Assembly (NCBI GenBank): GCA_963922205.1
Contig: CAWUHX010000086.1
Coordinates: forward strand, 1 to 64,000
Source of the DNA: Romanomermis culicivorax
Lineage: Eukaryota > Nematoda > Enoplea > Mermithida > Mermithidae
DNA length: 64,000 nt
Reading direction: 5' to 3'
Shown here piece after piece: positions 44,274-57,289 of this stretch. Under the pieces are notes generated by a model. It searched no databases and was not told the origin of the DNA. It worked only from the letters and a program-made list of their open reading frames with translations. Position numbers and translations under genes: made by a program. The number at the start of each line of letters is the position of its first letter. Position 1 is the first letter of the stretch.

Positions 44274-44551
44274 GTACCGTACAGCAATGCAAACTGGCGA
44301 AATCGCCGGAATCGTTCAATTTCTCTTAGTCGGACTTTCAATATCTCCACAAACGAATTCAGTAATGTTCAATATATCTTGATCAAAACGAAACTTCGAC
44401 ATTTTTGGTTTGAAAACTAAGGAATCTCGTATATTTCGAAAAACTCTTTCTCGCTTCAACACTCTTTGATATTTAACACCCAAATTTTAAAAAAGGCAGC
44501 CAATTCAATGAAAATTTTCGGTTTAAATACATTTAGAGCGCTTGGGTAGCA
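44274..44551 (-). repeat. Right arm of the large inverted repeat (distal part)
   Basis: It continues the right arm after the retroelement: GTACCGTACAGCAATGCAAAC matches the complement of TTGCATTGCTTTACGGTAC at about 31011-31031. The outer end, TTTAGAGCGCTTGGGTAGCAG, matches the left arm start. Confidence 0.85.
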
Positions 44552-44707
44552 GTCTGAATTATTGGTCTAAAAGTCGACCGATTTGCACCGACTTTTAGAC
44601 TTTAGACTTTTTATGAATACCGTTTTTCCCTGACTTTTTTCTATATAGACCGGTCTATAAACTTTAGCGTTTTTATGAATACGGCCCCAGGTATGAAAAA
44701 AAACTTT

Positions 44708-44979
44708 CAGTCACAACAAACACTCGATTTCTAAAATTTAATGAAAATTTTCGACGGTTAGGCATTCAAGAAGAAATTTTAATCACAGTGTATGAAGTGC
44801 AAACTCTTACAGCTCCCAAAACGGTGCGCGATGATGGTGATGCTTCTGTAGGAATGTATGAACTAAAAAAATATATTAAATTCCGCTGCATAGGTGAAGG
44901 TGCTCGGGAGGCTCTTGAACAGTATCCTTTTTTTGACCCTCATTTTCGACAGTTTAAACGTTATTGTATAGCGTAAAAT
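44708..44979 (+). other. Possible terminal exon of an unknown gene
   Basis: After a good acceptor (AAACTTTCAG) there is an open stretch to TAA at 44974-44976. Its coding-like content includes RFLKFNENFRRLG, ILITVYEVQTLTAPKT and EQYPFFDPHFRQFKRY. No family recognised and no upstream exon found. The hairpin and retroelement lie directly upstream, so an interrupted gene is possible. Confidence 0.3.
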
Positions 44980-46499
44980 GTTCGATTGTGAAACAATTAG
45001 TACATCAGACTATAGTCTGTTGATTATTTTATAAGTCTATCTTTCCTGCGGATTTTCCTCCATCATCTTCTCGATCATTGCTGGAAGTCAACAAGAATCT
45101 GCTAGGGGTTTGTTTATTACGTCCAAAATCGGATGTTGTATTTTTTGCATAATTTCCGTTATAAAAGTGGGAAGCAAGATTCTACTATTTCAGCTACTAT
45201 AAGTCACATAGATCCGAAAATTTGTTAGTTACTCAACTTTTTTACAGACTTCAGCATGTTTTTGTAAAAGTTTTCTGTTAATTCCGACGACAGTACTAAT
45301 TTCCATCATTTTTCAACTTGGAAGGAAAAACTAAATTACAATTCTAACCTTCGAGATTTCCCAATTGCGAAATGTTCGTTTCTCTTATACTAAAATTTCA
45401 CCTGATAATAGGAAAGTAAGTTTTATATAAGAACGACGAGAAAAATCGATAAATCATGCTATTGAAAAATCTGATTTCTAGAATAATCGTGACATTTTTA
45501 TTTATAACACGTGCATCTAATACTAAACTAACAGCTGCATTATACATTCGATATACAATATGTGCACGAAGATTCAACAGAACCTTATACACTAAATATA
45601 ACGACTGATATTCATTCATAATTCGCACGAAGTTCAATTTACCATTGAAATGAACAATTATTCAGGAGGGAAAATGTTAATATGAAAATGAACTATGTAG
45701 TGCCCCGATAGTTTTTAGAACTAAACCGATCAAGATTGAAAGCAATGTAAACATGATATATTTTGATAATTTTGGCTTCTCAATCTTCGGTAAAGAATTT
45801 GAGCACTTTCACATAAGTAAAACATTTCGTTTTCCGTGAAAATTTTCGACAATCCAAACCTTGCTCATGTTACTACGACTTTCATTTGAGAAATGCACTA
45901 TGGTTTATTTATTTCAAAATGAACCTCCGAATGTAAAATAATCGGTCCTTGAACAAAAAAACCTGCATTATGCGCCCAAATCATTTTCTCGTTTTACCCT
46001 AACTGACAGTCAACTAGAAAAAAATATGTCTGTACGAAAGTTGTCTATTATTTGCGTGAACTTCTGCGCGCAGAGGCTCACTTAGAAAAAATAAACCATA
46101 TTTGAAGGTTAATTTCAAGTATCAGAAACGATCAACGGTCAGTGTAACTTTTGTGACCCGTAAATTCGAGGGTATTGGTAGTCTGGACTACTACAGCACC
46201 ATGGTAAGTAAAGTCGTATCCACGTTTCCATTGAACTTCATCTTCCCATTACTTCATCCAAAATAGAGTCAGAACATTTAAATGATTGCATTTTTAAAAC
46301 TCAAGAAGATCTATCGATTGATGTCATTTTCTGCTTCTTGTAAAGAATTTCTCAAAATTAAATTTTTGGTTCGTCAAAAAAACACGCCGTTTATAACTGT
46401 TTATGTGAGCTATAGCTTTCCTGATATTGTGCCTACAGCTCAAACTTGTGTGGCGAACTCTCAAAAGAAATCATGAATCAGATCATGGTCTAAAATTCG
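44980..46499. other. Intergenic DNA
   Basis: AT-rich. A partial TATAGTCTGTTGAT MITE end lies near 45009. Short frames at 45398-45637 (minus) and 46282-46476 (plus) have no recognisable content. Confidence 0.3.
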
Positions 46500-49400
46500 T
46501 CAGTTGTCGTCGAAAGACCTCCTCTGTTCGACCTTTTTGGACGTTTCGGTCGTCGGTTGGGCTTTCATTTCCAATTCGTACAAAGAACCGAATTGTTCAA
46601 TAGCGTGCAATATCGACGACCGTCGCCGGTCGTCTTGTGGCGACGTCGCGCTGTTCGAACGTTTATGCCGCCGGGGTTCGACGATCAACGGCATGCCCAA
46701 CGACGGCGGCTTGAACGTTTTTTCGCCGCCGGCTCGTTTGTCTTGGGTCGGCGATGGTGACGCTTTTTTAACGTCTTTTTCCTCTACCTCTTCCATCAAC
46801 TTCATGTCTTTGGCGTAGTACCAGTTCCAAATGTCGAAAAGCAAACCGCTGGCTCTCAAAATGGCTTGGAAAACGTGCATCCTGGAATCGGATGTTTTTC
46901 AACGACTGCTTATCAACAGTGGATGAAAACATGGGAACATTTCAAAAACCTGAGCAGTATCCCTTGACGTGCATTCCAAATGACAATCAAAGATACAGCT
47001 CATATATAGGGAAGCTGAGTAAACACTGAGCAGAGTGCTCGTCAGGATGTACTATAGGCCATAAAAATATTTCAATAGCAGTATGAGATTGAGTGAATCG
47101 AACAATAATATGCGTAGATAATCTATGGAATGTTTGACATTGATATCAATCCAATCAAGGCCAAGAAATCAAATTGAATGCACAGTTGACGTCAGTAAGA
47201 CGATGGTAAAATCTTGAAAATGAATTACCCTATGTAGAACGTGCTTTTTTATATTTTCTGCAGGAAATGGATTTGCTGACATCGATACATCTGCAATGCT
47301 CATTTCGTGGTGTGATTTTACTTCACTATCTGTCAGGACACTTACCGCACTCGTATAAGTGTTGAGTCATACAGAAGACACGCTCCTCTCGCCCCGCACG
47401 TTGATTCCCATAGTTTGCATGTTGTATCAATGATTGATCCGAAAACGATCGGACTTGGGAAGGTGCCTCGAAAAAAAATAGAACAGTCGTCAAAACTATA
47501 TAGTGTCAGTGCAACAACTTACTAAACAAGCTGACCATGAAACCGAGGAACCCAAGCGCGATCGATCTAACATCCTTTGATACAGATCTGAGTAAAGGTC
47601 TCGTTAAAGAAAGATCAAGTCAAATGCTACGGTACACTTGATACCTGAAAAGAATCAATATTCCCGGTATGACTTGACTTCCTGACACGATGCCCGAAGC
47701 GATGGATATGATTATGTAGTAGATAAACACACCACTGCAGTCATCCTGGCAAAATTCTTTGGAAACGTGACCGTTGTCGGGAACACAAGTACAGTCTTCC
47801 ATGCGCTGAAAACATAGGCACTTTTTATCCAAATGATCTCCGGATTAAAAAATATGTTCATACAAATAATAAAAAATAGGCGACAGCCCTTTTCCTTAAA
47901 TTGACTGTAACAGTCAAGAACTTAGAAAAAAATTTATCTGGCGATGCATGGTGATCACCTACCACGAATTTATTTGCATTTTTTTAACTCTGCAGCTCAT
48001 TTGAAAGTGAATGAAGCATAATAATAAGCCTGTCAACAAATTTCACAATTTTATTTATACGACAAGGTATGAGCATGGTGTCTTAAGATGTTAGACGGTC
48101 TACACCTGAATTTTTATTTCAAAGGAAATTGTGCAAGATTCTAACAAAGACAATAACTATTTGGGAAAATTTTCTACGCAAAAAAAAATTGTTCTATGAT
48201 AATTAGACAAGTCATTTCTAAATTCTATCTAATACGCGAGTGCTATTCCGCGGCACTATATGTTAATTTTTTCATGAGTCTATTAACTTACAAATGAGGT
48301 ACCATTATTTCCAGGACCTAAAGATATCCGCCTGCAACCCGCATGACACGGCGAAAAATAGGCATTGCCGTATTGATCGCAGACTGGGAATAGGCTTTGA
48401 TTGTCGGAGCAACGGCAATCGCTGTTGCACGGCGAACCGAAACTGAAGTTTGTTGATCTAAAACGGTAGCATTAAACTTTACGTTCTGTGAATTTTTGAT
48501 GCCTGTGGACAACAACGCGCAAAATTCTGGGACATTGAATTTTTTGTCGTGTCTACGAGGTGAGCATATTACAGTCTGTTTTTCTTGAAATGCTTGTAAA
48601 TGTTCAAAATGGAAAGCAAGACTTCATACCTTACCATTTTTTGCTGTACCATATGTCGTATAGGACTGAAAACTTGTAAGCCTACTCAACTGACCCTCAT
48701 TATTTTTGAGTAAAAATCTAACTGTTAAGTTTGTATAAACGACTTTGTGCTCATTTTTTCATTTTTCAGTTCACAGGCATTTTATAAAAAATAGGCTCTA
48801 GAATATTCAATATTATGAATCTAACTACTGTATTTTGATCATTCAACACTTTTTTCGAACTATTTCTCATCAAATGTTATGATTAAACGGTCAGACAAGT
48901 CAGTGCTCATTTCGAGAACATCAGATTACGTGCTTACATGCCGAACGTTGACCATCATCCGCAATTGTGAGTATGTGAGTAATCATGACATGTAGAGCCA
49001 AAGTTTACGATAATGAGAAAAGTAATCATTACCAAAACCAAGCAACTTTTAACCAGTTAGTGAAACTTCAATAAATTTTGCCAAATTGATAATAAAAAAT
49101 ACTCTATGAAATACCCCTTGGATGAAGATTTTTTGCATCACTGCTCTGTCTGCAAAAATTTTCTGATCTGGCTAAATCTATTCTAAAAAGCAAAATTTGA
49201 GTCATTTTTAAACGAGATAACTTAAAACAGTGCTTGGCTACCATTTTTTAGGGTAGTTATATGTCAGGATGAACGAGTTTTGTAACAGTTCGCTATCTTG
49301 ACCATATTGACTGGTTTCTCAGTTGTCTTATGCGCTCACCATGTGTCATCAAGGACAAACAACAGTTTAGCATGTCTGAGATATTTGGCAAACAATGTTT

Positions 49401-52400
49401 ATCGATTTAGACGCTATACAGCGGAATGTAGAAATTGATGTGAAAGAAAAATTATAGCCTATTTCTTACACTGCGTGTAAATAATTACAGTAGAAGGCCA
49501 GTATTGTGTCATATTTTCACGATTTGCTACTTGAACCATATGCCACATATGATTAAAAATTTGTGACAGTACTCAACTAATCTTCAAGAATTTTTTGAGT
49601 AAAAAATTCTATCGCAAACGTGTCCTGTAAACGATATCGACACAGCTTCAATTTTTTTCATTTTTCAATCTACAGTCATTTTACATAAAACATACAATAG
49701 TTCTATTTTCATGACTATTCATTGTCGCACATTCCTTCGCGGACATTAGCTTAGTTTCGGCTGAGTTTTCAGAACATAAAACACAGAATTCCGTTCCTGA
49801 TTGGTGATGGATAGAACTCGTCAAACCTGATAACAAGATCCTAGATATTAGCCCAGAAAAGTTTTTCCTCACTCGAAGTCATAGTACGAATAGTCGCAGG
49901 TTTTACACAACAAAATGACAATCGAAGATCTGAGACACGGAATGATGCCTCAAAAAAGCGAGGAAATGCAAAGACAGCTGTTGAACAGGTTCAATAAATA
50001 TTCATAGGTTTGCTTACATTCCGTCCCTGTTAATTTGATTGTTCACAGAATCGCAGCTCAACAAAATCACCGAGAACGACAAAAGTGCGGAAATCAACGA
50101 CGCCACTCCCACGTACGCGGCCGCCCTGCGCCCTTCCATTTTGAAAACCCTCATGGCGACGCTGCCGAAAAGCACGCCGAAGGCGAACCCAATTATGCCC
50201 ATCATGGCTAAAAACGGTATGCTTATGTGGGTATACTGAGGACGAAATTAATTCTTACCCATATAGAAGTTGGTTTTGTATTGCGGAACACCGTAATGAT
50301 GTTGCAGGTATTTAGGTTGGAAGACGAAAAATCCCTTAAAAGCGAAGGCGTCGAAGAGCCGACCCAACAGGCAACCGACATAGACCGGAGACTTGAGACA
50401 TTTGCAAAGCGCCGAACCGAATTCTGAAAAAATATACATGGCTCATCGAAAACATAAGCCCTAAAAAGTTTCAAGCGGACAAAATTTGGAGTTCGACCCG
50501 AACCTGTCTGGGTTACTATAGGAAGTATTCCGATTCTGACTAATGTAAATCCATCACATTTTTACACGTCTTACGCGCCAATTCCGTTTCCACAGCTTTA
50601 GCCGTTGACCCGGCTTTGTTGTCCACACTGCAACACGGTCCTACGTTGTCGTCCGAAACTGGCACGGATTCCTCGTCCGTTTTTTCCAACAGTTTGACGC
50701 CGGTTTCTTGGCCGGCCTCGTCTTCACCTTCCTGTTTTCTTTTGAATTTGTAGTCGATTCGAGGAAAACAGAACAAAATGAGCGACGGTACGAAAAGGCA
50801 GCCGCTGACGATCAAAAAACCGAGCCACCACGCGCCTATCCAACTTGGGTCTGAGGGCGAAGCGCCCCTTGGTGCTAAAAATGGGTCGGAAGGTCAAAAA
50901 ATTGAAATTGCATCCCATGAGGGAGCAGAATGGTTTGCAAAAAATATACAACGATGTAAACGATATTATTATCCGCTTTCAGCTGATTTCTAATACATTG
51001 ACGCTGTAATATTATGACAAGAACAAGCACAGTATCGTCGAGCGCTAAAACCAATGGTTCAACAAGAAGGAGTAACGATTTGTCGCCATAAAAATGTGAA
51101 ACATTATATCTAAGAGCTGAATCTAAAATTCTCTCTGCACCTTCTTACGAGGAAAGGTCTTGAGATGTAAACTCCAAATATTTGTATCTCATAGTGCATC
51201 CGACACACTAATCACTTTTACTCAAGGACAATATTTACACTAAAACCTTCTCGAATGTGGTCCACAGTTGCAAGTTGGCCTACACCCGATTCAGCAAAGG
51301 CGAATGTGACAATTTTTAGCAAAGGCAAACGCCGACGTTCATTTGGAAGAAATAGACTATATAATACCCTGTGAATTTTGATCGTTGCAGATCAAAAATG
51401 GTGCAAGATCAGATTGCCTCCCTGAGAGTAACTTTTCTCATGTCAGCGACTGTATAGCACATTTATTTCAATTTCAGTGTAAACTAGAAATACGGGCAAA
51501 CGTGGTCGGTGTAAAATTACTCAGGTTGCTTTGAGATATCCAATGCATTGCAACACGTAGGATAAACTTTGAGACACTCCCCCGTTAGAAAAACTAGGTA
51601 AAATATACGAGATTATGTCAGTGACAGACAGTGGAATAATTTGAACACAGCGGTTGATCACATTATCAGCTCTACTGCCAGGTCAAGCAAACTATTATAT
51701 ATAGAATAGTAACTGTGATTCAGAATACATATTGTACAGGTACTTCATACATCAGCATATGATGCGATCTGGTGTGCGTTTGACATACACAGAACGCTAC
51801 AGCTGTTATGCATATCCTGCACTACACAGTGTGATGTGGATGTGGCATGGTACTGGTGCACTGCATAGATGTCATATCGGAATACACACAGTATAAATGT
51901 CATGTGAGACTAAACAAAGCCCATGCGGGGTTTTTTGTCTTACGTATATAAAGATTCCTTTAAGATCACACTCTACAGCATGATCCGACCTGGAGTAGAT
52001 GCCCTGTACGTACAGATCATACTAGATGGACTATAACACTTTACATGTCATAGGCAAGATTGTACACCGTAAAGATCTTGTTCATGTCCTATATCCTTAG
52101 TAGATCAAATCAGATTATACTGTACGGTATGATTTTATCTGATGCATATGCGCTCTACAGACATGGGATTGATTAGTTCTTGTGTAGAACTTTACAATCT
52201 ACAGATTTTATTTTGAACATTACAGATCTCGTGTATATCCCGAGCTAGATTAGATCAATTCATACGACAGTCTTCGCAGGCAACAATCTAGAATTCCACT
52301 CATGAATGTTAAGCTATAAGCTGCGAGGACTATAACTGGTTTAGGTCATAAGCTTTGACAGCACATTTGAGGCAACAAAAATCAATTTTCAGCACAATTA

Positions 52401-55400
52401 AGGATAAGGATGTAAGAAAAATGCTAGACTAATCATTTGTTCGAAGAGTCTTATTTACTGCGAAACTTGCATACATGTGCGAAATTTCCTAGCACTAGCG
52501 GAAAGTTATTCGCCGGCACATTAAATATGGACGTTTCAGTCACGTTGCTTTAACTTTTTGAATGATCGATCGACCTTTGCTTTTATGGCTAAGTATAAGC
52601 AAATTATCGTCATAGCTTACTTTATGCGATTCGAAATTAAATATACACAAATAGGAGAATGAACCACTGTGAAATAATTCACGAGGGAACATTTCATAGT
52701 GTAAATTTTGAAACTGCGCATGTTATAGTGGATTCGATACTCCACGGCAAATAGGGTGATGTTACACTAACCATTTTTCCCCGTGGACCTTCTTTACAGT
52801 AAAATTTGCATGAAGGTGGTAAACAATGGAAATCTTACATGTACCCTATCTCAGCAACTAATGAAACATAATGGCAAATCATGCGTTCGATAGATCATTT
52901 TGCAAAGCGCAATAAGGCTCGTGTGGCTTTATTGACTTATAATAGTTTTTGAAATACGCAGTTCTGAATTTCGCTGATATTTGAAAGATTATAACCCCCA
53001 TAGCACTGCAAGGTCTGTCTTTCGTCACATGAAGCATTTTTTTGATATTAGCTGGTTCTATCAAATGCGACTAGTTACATATTCGTATCTTTTGTGGTTC
53101 CTTAGATTATGTATAGACCAATTTTTTATTGTTTTACCCATTTATGCAAACTTCTGTAAAAAGAAACACTTGGAAACGTTCACTCGTCAGATGAATTTAA
53201 ACAAAATTATCTATATAAAACTGTAGAATTTTGTAATTCATGCCGCATTCTTTACTTTTCTCCCTATTCAACTGATTCAACTTACGTGATAAAGTAATGT
53301 AAAGTTTGTTTGACCAGCCGCCGATCATAAATCCTAATACCGGTCCCATGATTCTGATGAAAAATACGCCGGCTGAAATATAAAAATCCTTCAAAATCCA
53401 AACACCGTTAATAAAATTAGATAAAGAACACTTCCTATCTGAAGCGCAAAATCAAACAAATGAAAGATCAATAGAGCACATGACTTTCAAAACTCAGAAA
53501 GCTGATAAAAAGTTGATTATCAAAACCACAGAAAAAGAAAGAAATGTCAAAAGGCCAACTTTACAGAAAAGTTGAAAGATTGAAAAATGGATATGAATAT
53601 TCGATTGTTGAAATAAAGTGCATAGCAACCGCAATAATCATACACAAAATATGGCTGCACAAAAATAAATAATAAAAAAATACAATATACATAAATTAAA
53701 CAAAGCAGAAAATAAATCGGAAAAATTACTCAGAAAATTATCATTAAAGACAGAAAAGTAAAAAGATTAAAACTATAGGAATTTATCAGCTTTTTCAATA
53801 GTTGGATTTGGAGGCCAATGATTTATATTGCTTAGAACTGATCTGATCAAATGATTTTTGATTGTGTTAAAAAACTTGTATAATAATTATAAGAATAAAT
53901 ACCCTATTTTCAGAAGATTACCTTTCGAAAAGAGTATAAAAATAGGATAAATATTCACAGAAGCTTTATTTTGAAATTTGACACTATCTTTCAATATTTT
54001 GTTTTTAATAAATGTGATCATATTTTTTATATTTCATGTTAAAGATTTTTGATACTGAGAACCATCTTGATAAGAAAAGTATGTAGAAATTTTCACTAAA
54101 TTGTCAATAAGCGGAAACAATAAGTTTTCAAATAAAACTATTGAAAACCGTGAATAACGGTTTGAATGATGGAGGATATGAAACGTGAAAAATGACGTGA
54201 AAAATATAATATTATATTATGCAAGAAAAAAACGAAAAATCAAAAGCAAGAACTGCAGTTTCGAATGAGATCAACCTCTCAGTTTTCATAAAGACGTTTT
54301 ACCAAAAAAGAAAGGCGTATCTTTTTTGGATACGTTGTCGTCGATCAAAGGCATGCCCAACGTCCAGGGCGTACTGTGGCCCACGCCGATCAAAGCGACG
54401 GCCACGAAAACGATGATGTAACCCAAAAGGTGAGTCCCGGACGCCGCCGATTTGTCCATGCACATTTCTTCTTTGATGGCGTCTCGAACTTTACGTACAT
54501 TTTCGTCGCAAACGATGAACGGCAATTTGGCCAAATTTTTCAGATCACTGGCTTCGACATCCGATAAATTTACCGCTGTTTGATTGAAACTTGGAAAAAA
54601 AAAATCTTCCAAAAGGCAGGAATAGTTCGTGATCGTGGTGGTACAAGGACATAATCTAAATCTATAATTTGCGTATTGATGCTAATCCAGATCAAAGCAG
54701 AAATGGAACATTATACCTGAGAAATAAGATTCATCCAAATATTACAAAATTTCATATTCGGAGTTTCAACATTTCTCTAGCATAGATTCATGATTTATTT
54801 CAAAAATTTCAGATTTTGTACTCGTTTTGACCTAATATTCGACGTTCTAGAAATCATAAGCGCTGTTTTTGTAATTCAAGACAACAAGAAGAAAGTTAAG
54901 AAACATTAAAAGAAAAAATAAATTAGATAACAGGATTTCTATTCCTGAACTACATATTCAGTCAATTGATTCGGGAAATTTGCGAGGTTAATTGAATTTG
55001 ACCCAGCAGGATCTACAGGAAAATTGGGAATAAAGAGAAAGTGTTGATAACAAAAGAATCCAATCAGTTTCATCTTTTAAAAATCATTGATTAAAAATGT
55101 TTGAAGCATTTATGTAATCGCAAATTTGATTCCATCTGACGGAGATGATCAAATTCCAACGATCATTATTTAAGTTGGTCCGGAACCTATTTTAAAACCA
55201 AACGCTCAATAAAATCCAAACTCAGGAAGGACCGGAAGTCGACTGACTCGATTTTTTCATGCCAAATTCAGATCACAGGCGAAGTCAGATCTCAATACTT
55301 AACGTAGATTTTGATTAAAACCATAATGTAGCGGCAATTGATATTTGTAGTCTCAACTTCTTTTGAAGGCTCACGATCTCCCCCAAAGCCTTGCCAGAGA

Positions 55401-57289
55401 AAGCGAATCCAGATGGCCATCCCTGCACTTACTACATTCTTGATGTTGAGTCTGCATTTCTGTGCATTTTCGGTGCATTTTACGTTTTTATACAATGCTC
55501 AGTGTTCAGTTCCCCATCAGATCATACTGAACGGTGTGATCTGAGCCGATATGCTGCAAGATAGGGCATGTACAAGACCTGTGCAATGTATTTGTATGTA
55601 AAGTGTATAGCACTTAGAATATGATCTGTAAATACAGGGTGTATGCCAGACCAAATCATGCAGTACAGCGTATACATAAAATCTGCACCGTAACACAAAG
55701 ATTTGTACTGCAATTCCACATAAATTTGTACAGTGTAAGGTCTTGCATGAAATCTATACAGTGCATGTGCAGCAGATCACACCACACTGTACAAGTGTGA
55801 TCTAGTCTGGTGCAGGGTATACATAAGATCGCTCTATATATTTATAGTCTGTTCTTTATAAAATGCTTCCAAATGGAAAAGTGACACAAATCAGTACTGT
55901 CGTCAAAATCGTTTACACGGAGCTCTTATTCTAAAATTTTTCACTCAAAAATGTATGATATATTGTTTATCAGAAAATCGTGAAAATCTAAATACTACTT
56001 GCTTTCCACTTTCATTATTTAGAAGCATTTCAAGAAAAACAGACTGTAGATGCAATGCAGAACATATCATGCGAGACATGGCCAAAAAGATCATATAACA
56101 ATTCGGTTCTGTTTCTCTGCCATTTGTTTAACTATACTACACTATACACCAAATGATCGATGTGGCGATCTCAGGTAAGTAAGTTTAATGCAGAAAAACT
56201 GGTGAGTCTATAACTGTAATCAGTGAAATAATTTTTTCGCCAGTGGGCGGCGAACAGAACAGCTGAAAATTTCCTTCAATAACCTGGTTAAGGGTGAAAA
56301 TTTCTCGTGTCTCAGGCATCGACACAGTTCTGTCCAAATTGACAATGGATAAGCATATGATGTTTTTTCAATGATTTTAGATTTTTTTTCATTCTCATGA
56401 AGAAATATAGCGTTTTTCTGCAGTATAAGTTCTCCACCGAATGAAAATTGCGATCAAAGTGAACCTATTTTTTGGGTTTTCACTGCATCTATCATTTTAA
56501 ATTAAATGGGCCATAGCCACACATGACTATGCGTTTCTCAGACGGTGTTTACATTATAGAAATGCATAAAATGCATCGCAGATGGACGCTTTTTACTTAT
56601 AATGTGACTAAGTTAGGTTTTTTGACTAAACTAAAAGTGCGCAAGTGACTGCGAAGAAACCGGGCATGGATGGTTTGTAGAATTTTTTAACATAAATAAC
56701 TAGAATTATGAGCTGTGATTTGATCCAGACTAACCAATTTTGTCTTTGATAATTTTACGGAAAACTTTTCTATACTTCAAAAACAAAGATCTCTGTATAG
56801 TTCTTACATTCTGGCTGATCCAGTTCCAGATCGGAATCTTATTCGAAGGTATCAAGATGCAAAATCAACAAACGAAAATTCTCCATACTTCATTTGTATA
56901 ATATCATCCTGATTTTGGCCGTCCATATTCAAAATTTTGGGCGTCAAAGCGTTACGGACGAATTCGAAATCGAACGTCCTATCTTTGGCCGGAAAAATCA
57001 AACCGGGCAACGATCCGATGGCGCAAGCCAACGATATGCACAAACACCCGCCGCCTATCCATTTGGCTCGGTTACCTTTGCTGCCGAAATAGGCCAAAAA
57101 TACGACGGTCAAAACGTAGCCGATGTCGCTGGCGGCTATCAGGGTACCCGATTGGCGGCTGGGTATGTGAAATTGACGCTCGACGCTAGTGACTGCAGTG
57201 ATCAAGTAAGTGAAAGTTATGGTTTCCAGGAAGTAACAGGCGCAAAAGACGGCCAAAAAAGTCCACAGGTTGGCGAACCGTTTGAGCAT
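46500..57289 (-). CDS. Organic anion transporter (OATP/SLCO family), 12 exons
   Basis: Membrane carrier for amphipathic organic anions with 12 predicted spans (family knowledge). Minus-strand exons: 57289-56889, 56837-56808, 54661-54303, 53372-53286, 50850-50575, 50423-50259, about 50221-50018, 48457-48292, 47805-47645, 47587-47523, 47466-47346, 46881-46500. Recognisable parts: the first spans with [16 protein letters not shown] and [63 protein letters not shown]; the extracellular Kazal-like domain ([35 protein letters not shown]); [30 protein letters not shown]; and [26 protein letters not shown]. The 126-residue last exon gives a long polar cytosolic tail. All junctions agree in phase except 50259/50221, which is off by one base with canonical sites. 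About 800 aa. Confidence 0.9.
48571..48797. mobile_element. TAGTCTG-ended MITE in an OATP intron
   Basis: Starts TTACAGTCTGTTTTTCTTGAAATGCTTG near 48569 and ends GGCATTTTATAAAAAATAGGCTCTAG near 48799. It is a diverged copy of the element bounded at 31463-31699. Confidence 0.6.
51700..52330. repeat. Degenerate satellite-like DNA in an OATP intron
   Basis: Repeated short words GATC(T/C)G, CTGTAC/GTACAG, GATCATAC and AGATC at irregular spacing of about 30-70 bp. Similar words dominate 55490-55850. No clean period could be set by eye. Confidence 0.35.
55490..55850. repeat. Degenerate satellite-like DNA, second block, in an OATP intron
   Basis: ATCATACTGAACGGTGTGATCTG, GTACAGTGTAAGG, AGATCACACCACACTGTAC and related words, akin to 51700-52330. 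The minus-strand frame at 55719-55522 has no recognisable content. Confidence 0.35.
55846..56046. mobile_element. TAGTCTG-ended MITE in an OATP intron
   Basis: Starts (TA)TAGTCTGTTCTTTATAAAATGC and ends GAAGCATTTCAAGAAAAACAGACTG(TA). Inverted ends are about 25 bp long. Confidence 0.75.
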
